This document shows, one piece after another, positions 60,621 to 64,000 of a DNA stretch of 64,000 bases. A program made the translations under genes and the position numbers. Position 1 is the stretch's first letter; each line of letters starts with the position of its first letter. This DNA is from OLB11 sp041392835 (GTDB taxonomy: Bacteria; Bacteroidota; Bacteroidia; Chitinophagales; Chitinophagaceae), in assembly GCA_041392835.1 (NCBI GenBank), contig JAWKLF010000002.1:372001-436000 (forward strand), in the 5' to 3' direction. The notes below the pieces were generated by a model that was not told the origin of the DNA, ran no database searches, and worked only from the letters and a program-made list of their open reading frames with translations.

Positions 60621-61988
60621 TTATTTGCCCCAGCCAAACCAGTCATTGCCATTGGCAAACAGCATGAAGGCTAATAAAATAATCATACCAGCCATTTGTG
60701 CATATTCTAAAAATTTGTCGTGTGGCTTACGACCTGTAATCATTTCATAGAGTGTAAAAAGTACATGGCCACCATCGAGAGCTGGGATAGGCAAAAAATT
60801 CATAAAGGCTAAAATGATAGATATAAAAGCAGTAATGCTCCAAAAGTATTGCCAATCACCAAATTGCACAGGCATAGCTTTGCCCATAGATTTAAAACCT
60901 CCCATACCTTTGTAAGCCCCCGTTTTTCTATTTAGCATCAACTTAAATTGATCTATATAGCTTTCTAGTTTAGAAAAAGTCATTTTAAAGCCAGCAGGAA
61001 TGCTGCTTAGCAGTCCATAGTTATGATGTACTACCGATAGCCAACCCAATTTTTCCATATCTTTTGTGTCTGTAACCGTAGTGAATCCTATTGTGCCTTC
61101 TGCTGAAACTGGCGTTTGGAAACTAATATCTTGTCCGTTTCTATTGACTGTGAGGAGTATTGTTTGACCTTTTTTAGCAAGTAGTACAGGTCTTAATTCA
61201 TCAAAAAACTGCATCTGCTGACTATCTATAGCAACAATATAATCATTTTTTCGCAGGCCTGCTATAAATGCTTTACTAGTATCGGATACGCTATCTACCA
61301 ACACCGGAATACGAGGCAATATGAAACCTCGCTTAATTTTATTTTCTACTAATTGCCCAATAAAATCTACGGGCAAATCAATATTCATCTTTTGGTCATT
61401 GCGTATAAGTTGTACATTTTTTCCAACTAAAAGTTGATTACGAAAGGTATTTAAATCGTCTATTTCTTTTCCATCTATACTGAGTAGTTTGTCGCCATTG
61501 CGTAGCCCTACTTTATAGAGTGTGCTATCTTGAATATCTACACCGTATTTTAGAGAAGCCAAAGGAATTTTATCTTCGCCCCATTTAAAAAGTACAAAGG
61601 CATATAAAATAATAGCTAAGAGTACATTTACAATAATACCTCCAAGCATGATAATAAGTCGCTGCCAGGCTGGCTTACTTCTAAACTCCCAAGGTTGTGC
61701 GGGTTGTTTCATGGCTTCGGTGTCCATGCTTTCGTCTATCATGCCAGCTATTTTTACATAGCCTCCAAGTGGCAACCAACCTATACCGTATTCTGTATCG
61801 CCTATTTTTTTCTTAAACAATGAAAACCAAGGGTCAAAAAATAAGTAGAATTTTTCGACTCTGCATCCAAACATTCTGGCTGTAATGTAGTGTCCAAATT
61901 CATGCAGGATAACTAAAATACTAAGCATCAAAATGAGATGTAAAATTTGTATTCCTACGTTTCCCCAGTGTATGGCTAATAAATGCAT
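60621..61988 (-). CDS. rseP: site-2 zinc metalloprotease (RseP family)
   Basis: About 455 aa from the ATG at 61988, chosen because it gives the usual N-terminus just before the first span; a frame open to 62054 overlaps dxr. The zinc motif HEFGH lies in the first span and the third ligand is in PALDGGHVLF near the C-terminus. Two PDZ-like regions between them (YKVGLRNGDKLLSIDGKE and ...FIAGLRKNDYIVAIDS). Intramembrane cleavage of anti-sigma factors or signal-peptide remnants is the family role. Follows dxr after 19 bases. Confidence 0.95.
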   Translation of the reverse strand: MHLLAIHWGNVGIQILHLILMLSILVILHEFGHYITARMFGCRVEKFYLFFDPWFSLFKKKIGDTEYGIGWLPLGGYVKIAGMIDESMDTEAMKQPAQPWEFRSKPAWQRLIIMLGGIIVNVLLAIILYAFVLFKWGEDKIPLASLKYGVDIQDSTLYKVGLRNGDKLLSIDGKEIDDLNTFRNQLLVGKNVQLIRNDQKMNIDLPVDFIGQLVENKIKRGFILPRIPVLVDSVSDTSKAFIAGLRKNDYIVAIDSQQMQFFDELRPVLLAKKGQTILLTVNRNGQDISFQTPVSAEGTIGFTTVTDTKDMEKLGWLSVVHHNYGLLSSIPAGFKMTFSKLESYIDQFKLMLNRKTGAYKGMGGFKSMGKAMPVQFGDWQYFWSITAFISIILAFMNFLPIPALDGGHVLFTLYEMITGRKPHDKFLEYAQMAGMIILLAFMLFANGNDWFGWGK

Positions 61989-62007
61989 AAAATGATTTTT
62001 AGATAAA

Positions 62008-63168
62008 TTATGGTTTGTAAAAAGTTTTAGTGTACTCTCTGGTTTCGGCATCACATGTTATATAATCATGCAATGTGGGTTTTTCTATAAATGGTATTGC
62101 ATCCATGCATTTTTCTATGATATCGCTCATTTCCAAAAAGCCTACTTTGTTTTTTATAAATGCTTCTACTACCACTTCGTTGGCGGCATTGAGTATGCAA
62201 GGTGCATTGCCTCCTTTGTAAAGAGCATTTTTGGCTAATTCAAGATTACGAAAGGTTTTTATATCGGCTTGCTCAAATGTGAGAGAAGGGAAATTTTTTA
62301 TTTCGTAGTGCTTATTTTTATTTAAAAGGCGGTGAGGGTAGCTCAATGCAAATTGAATAGGTAGTTTCATATCTGGCAAGCCCATTTGTGCTTTTACGCT
62401 ACCATCTACAAAATGGACAAACGAATGAACTATGGATTGTGGATGTACTATAACTTCTATTTGTTCATTTTTTAATCCAAAAAGCCATTTCGCTTCTATC
62501 ATTTCTAAGCCTTTGTTCATAAGGCTTGCAGAGTCTATCGTAATTTTGGCGCCCATGGTCCAGTTGGGATGCTGAAGGGCATGTTCTTTTTTTACATTGA
62601 TTAAATAATTTGTTTTTTTGCCCAAAAAAGGACCGCCACTAGCTGTCAATGTAATTTTTTCGACTTCATTCCATTTTTCTCCCATGAGGCACTGAAAGAT
62701 GGCAGAGTGTTCGCTATCTACAGGTATAAGTGTAGCTCCATGTGTTTTTACTTCGTTCATTACAATATCGCCAGCTACTACAAGGGTTTCTTTATTGGCT
62801 AGGGCTATCGTCTTGCTTTGTTGTATGGCCGCTAGTGTAGAGGAAAGACCTGCAAAGCCTACTATAGCCGAAACCATAATATCATACATATCTGTGGCAG
62901 CTACTTCTATCAAGGCGTTTGCACCAGCATACACTTTAATATTTTTAGAGCTCAATGCTTTTTTTACATCTTCATATTTTGATTCATCTACTATTATTAC
63001 AGCATTTGGTACTATATCCAATGCTTGTGCAATGAGTAAATCGGCATTGGTATTGGCTACAAGTACTTCAATACTAAAGTGTTCTGGATAGGCTTTTACA
63101 ACGTCAATGGTTTGTGTACCAATAGATCCTGTGCTTCCGTATATGGCAATTCGTTTTTGTGTCGTCAC
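62008..63168 (-). CDS. dxr: 1-deoxy-D-xylulose 5-phosphate reductoisomerase
   Basis: 386-aa NADPH enzyme of the MEP isoprenoid pathway (DXP to MEP). NADPH loop YGSTGSIGTQT (near 9-19), ANKETLVVAG, VDSEHSAIFQ (metal-binding Asp and Glu), TASGGPF, and TIDSASLMNKGLEMIEA are in the right order. It has an exact -7 element 34 bases upstream, and rseP follows; the dxr-rseP order is common in bacteria. Confidence 0.97.
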   Translation of the reverse strand: MTTQKRIAIYGSTGSIGTQTIDVVKAYPEHFSIEVLVANTNADLLIAQALDIVPNAVIIVDESKYEDVKKALSSKNIKVYAGANALIEVAATDMYDIMVSAIVGFAGLSSTLAAIQQSKTIALANKETLVVAGDIVMNEVKTHGATLIPVDSEHSAIFQCLMGEKWNEVEKITLTASGGPFLGKKTNYLINVKKEHALQHPNWTMGAKITIDSASLMNKGLEMIEAKWLFGLKNEQIEVIVHPQSIVHSFVHFVDGSVKAQMGLPDMKLPIQFALSYPHRLLNKNKHYEIKNFPSLTFEQADIKTFRNLELAKNALYKGGNAPCILNAANEVVVEAFIKNKVGFLEMSDIIEKCMDAIPFIEKPTLHDYITCDAETREYTKTFYKP

Positions 63169-63202
63169 GTTTTTCGTCTCTCTAAATTATATTAAAATCT
63201 TG

Positions 63203-63210
63203 CAAAATTA
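63203..63210 (-). promoter_or_regulatory. -7 promoter element of the dxr-rseP unit
   Basis: TAATTTTG on the minus strand, exact consensus, 34 bases before the dxr ATG. Confidence 0.6.
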
Positions 63211-63366
63211 ACCTTTTATATGCTTCAAAATGGATAAATCTATTTTTTAAGAAAAAGTTTGTATTTTACTGCTTCAGCAGGAAAGCTAAAAAAACTGATA
63301 AATTATTTCGTGTGTATAGTATTTAGCGTGTACTTTTATGCATTCTATTACGTAATATATTTATAT

Positions 63367-64000
63367 ATGATGCGACTTTCGACTTTGAAGCCTTTATTTT
63401 TTTTATGTATACTATCTATCGTCATGACGACGGCTTGTGTACGTGAACGAGATCAAGATACAAGCACCGCTACAGATTATTTATTGGGCGACATGGCCTT
63501 TAATGATGCCATCAGCTTGGCCGAAGATGCTTATACCAAAGCCACAGGCGATAACCTTTCTAATTACAAAACAACTGGCTACTGTGCAAAAATTACACAT
63601 GTTAAAACAAGTATTCCGCATACAATATTAGTCGATTTTGATACGCTTAATTGCCTTTGCAATGATGCTCGATATCGAAGAGGCAAGGTGATGATAAGCT
63701 ATACGGGCAATTCATTATTTGAAGCTGGAAGTGATATTATGGTAACGTTTGACAATTATTATATTGATAATAATTTAGTGAAAGGTCTTGTTTTTGCTAA
63801 ACAAAAAGGACTTAATGTAGACAACCAGCCCTATATGGATATACAAGTGGAAGGAAAAATACTAAAACCCACGTCTGTAGATACTATTTATTGGAATGCC
63901 AATCGAACACGCACAGTACTACAAGGCGGCACTACTGCTCAATGGGAAGATGATATTTATGAGTTTGTAGGTACTACCACTGGAAGAAATTCTTTATTGG
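63367..64000 (+). CDS. putative lipoprotein, partial at right edge
   Basis: Open from ATG-ATG at 63367 to the window end (211 codons). A signal peptide with the lipobox-like MTTAC near residue 24 precedes a domain homologous to the lipoprotein at 40756-41583: SNYKTTGYCAKITH, NCLCNDARYRRGKVMISY, VTFDNYYIDNNLVKG and DTIYWNANRTRTVLQGG all align in order. Function unknown. The start is preceded by TATATTTA, close to the -7 consensus. The C-terminus is outside the window. Confidence 0.8.
   Translation, partial: MMRLSTLKPLFFLCILSIVMTTACVRERDQDTSTATDYLLGDMAFNDAISLAEDAYTKATGDNLSNYKTTGYCAKITHVKTSIPHTILVDFDTLNCLCNDARYRRGKVMISYTGNSLFEAGSDIMVTFDNYYIDNNLVKGLVFAKQKGLNVDNQPYMDIQVEGKILKPTSVDTIYWNANRTRTVLQGGTTAQWEDDIYEFVGTTTGRNSLL

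Noticed and set aside
1..64000. tRNA, rRNA or CRISPR array
   Set aside because: No T-loop GTTCGAATC-type motif in an intergenic gap, no rRNA-like stretch and no regularly spaced direct repeats were seen.

Overview
The window comes from a low-GC member of the Bacteroidota. Three things point there: exact copies of the phylum's -7 promoter element TAnnTTTG lie just upstream of many starts on both strands; three secreted proteins end in type IX secretion (T9SS) sorting tails with the YPNP / GxYxV pattern; and several families typical of the phylum occur (S46 dipeptidyl-peptidase, DUF2480, long-form signal peptidase I, SprB repeat, paired M16 proteases). It reads as ordinary chromosome (recA, dxr, rseP, accD, def, lepB, moaA, pdxH) with a few accessory patches. 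I see no rRNA, tRNA, CRISPR array or intact insertion sequence.

Layout. 1-2.9 kb: OmpR-type two-component pair (kinase cut by the window edge) and a convergent O-antigen-ligase-like protein. 3-5.6 kb: YciO/Sua5 protein, an outer-membrane barrel, a 42-aa membrane microprotein, pdxH, and two tiny hydrophobic ORFs directly behind it. 5.8-9.2 kb: a catalytic plus a non-catalytic M16 protease. 9.3-12.1 kb: leftward unit of lipoprotein, polytopic membrane protein, NarX-like kinase and NarL-like regulator. 12.3-17 kb: accessory block with a DUF2589 protein, two companion ORFs and a T9SS surface protein; a 39-nt leader element occurs twice, before the first and the last of these genes. 17-23.8 kb: TetR-TolC-HlyD-ABC-ABC-permease-permease export operon with a double palindromic operator; the last permease carries a one-base frameshift. 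24-31.4 kb: gamma-carbonic-anhydrase-like protein, secreted M1 peptidase, accD, def, DUF2480, lytic transglycosylase, S41 protease. 31.5-36.3 kb: one 1613-aa PKD-type surface protein. 36.4-41.6 kb: MscS channel, nucleotidyltransferase, CNNM/CorC-type protein (frameshifted), moaA, lipoprotein. 41.7-49.6 kb: lepB, S46 peptidase, Bax-inhibitor-1 protein, BON-LysM protein, LytT/LytS-type pair, barrel protein. 49.6-58 kb: DUF2330 protein with an RnfD-like partner, WYL regulator, aldehyde dehydrogenase, DUF4197, SixA-like phosphatase, CBS protein, alpha/beta hydrolase. 58-64 kb: FkbM methyltransferase beside a decayed IS110-type transposase, recA, rseP, dxr, and a lipoprotein paralogous to the one at 40.8-41.6 kb, cut by the right edge.

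Themes. Envelope biogenesis and extracellular proteolysis dominate: signal peptidase I, site-2 protease, S41, S46, M1 and M16 proteases, a lytic transglycosylase and T9SS cargo. Three two-component systems of three different architectures (OmpR, NarL, LytTR) lie within 49 kb. The least explained parts are the DUF2589 block with its duplicated leader, the small-ORF pair behind pdxH, and a set of promoters so close to start codons that the mRNAs should be nearly leaderless. Both broken genes have lost one A in a short A-run, which could be assembly error rather than biology.
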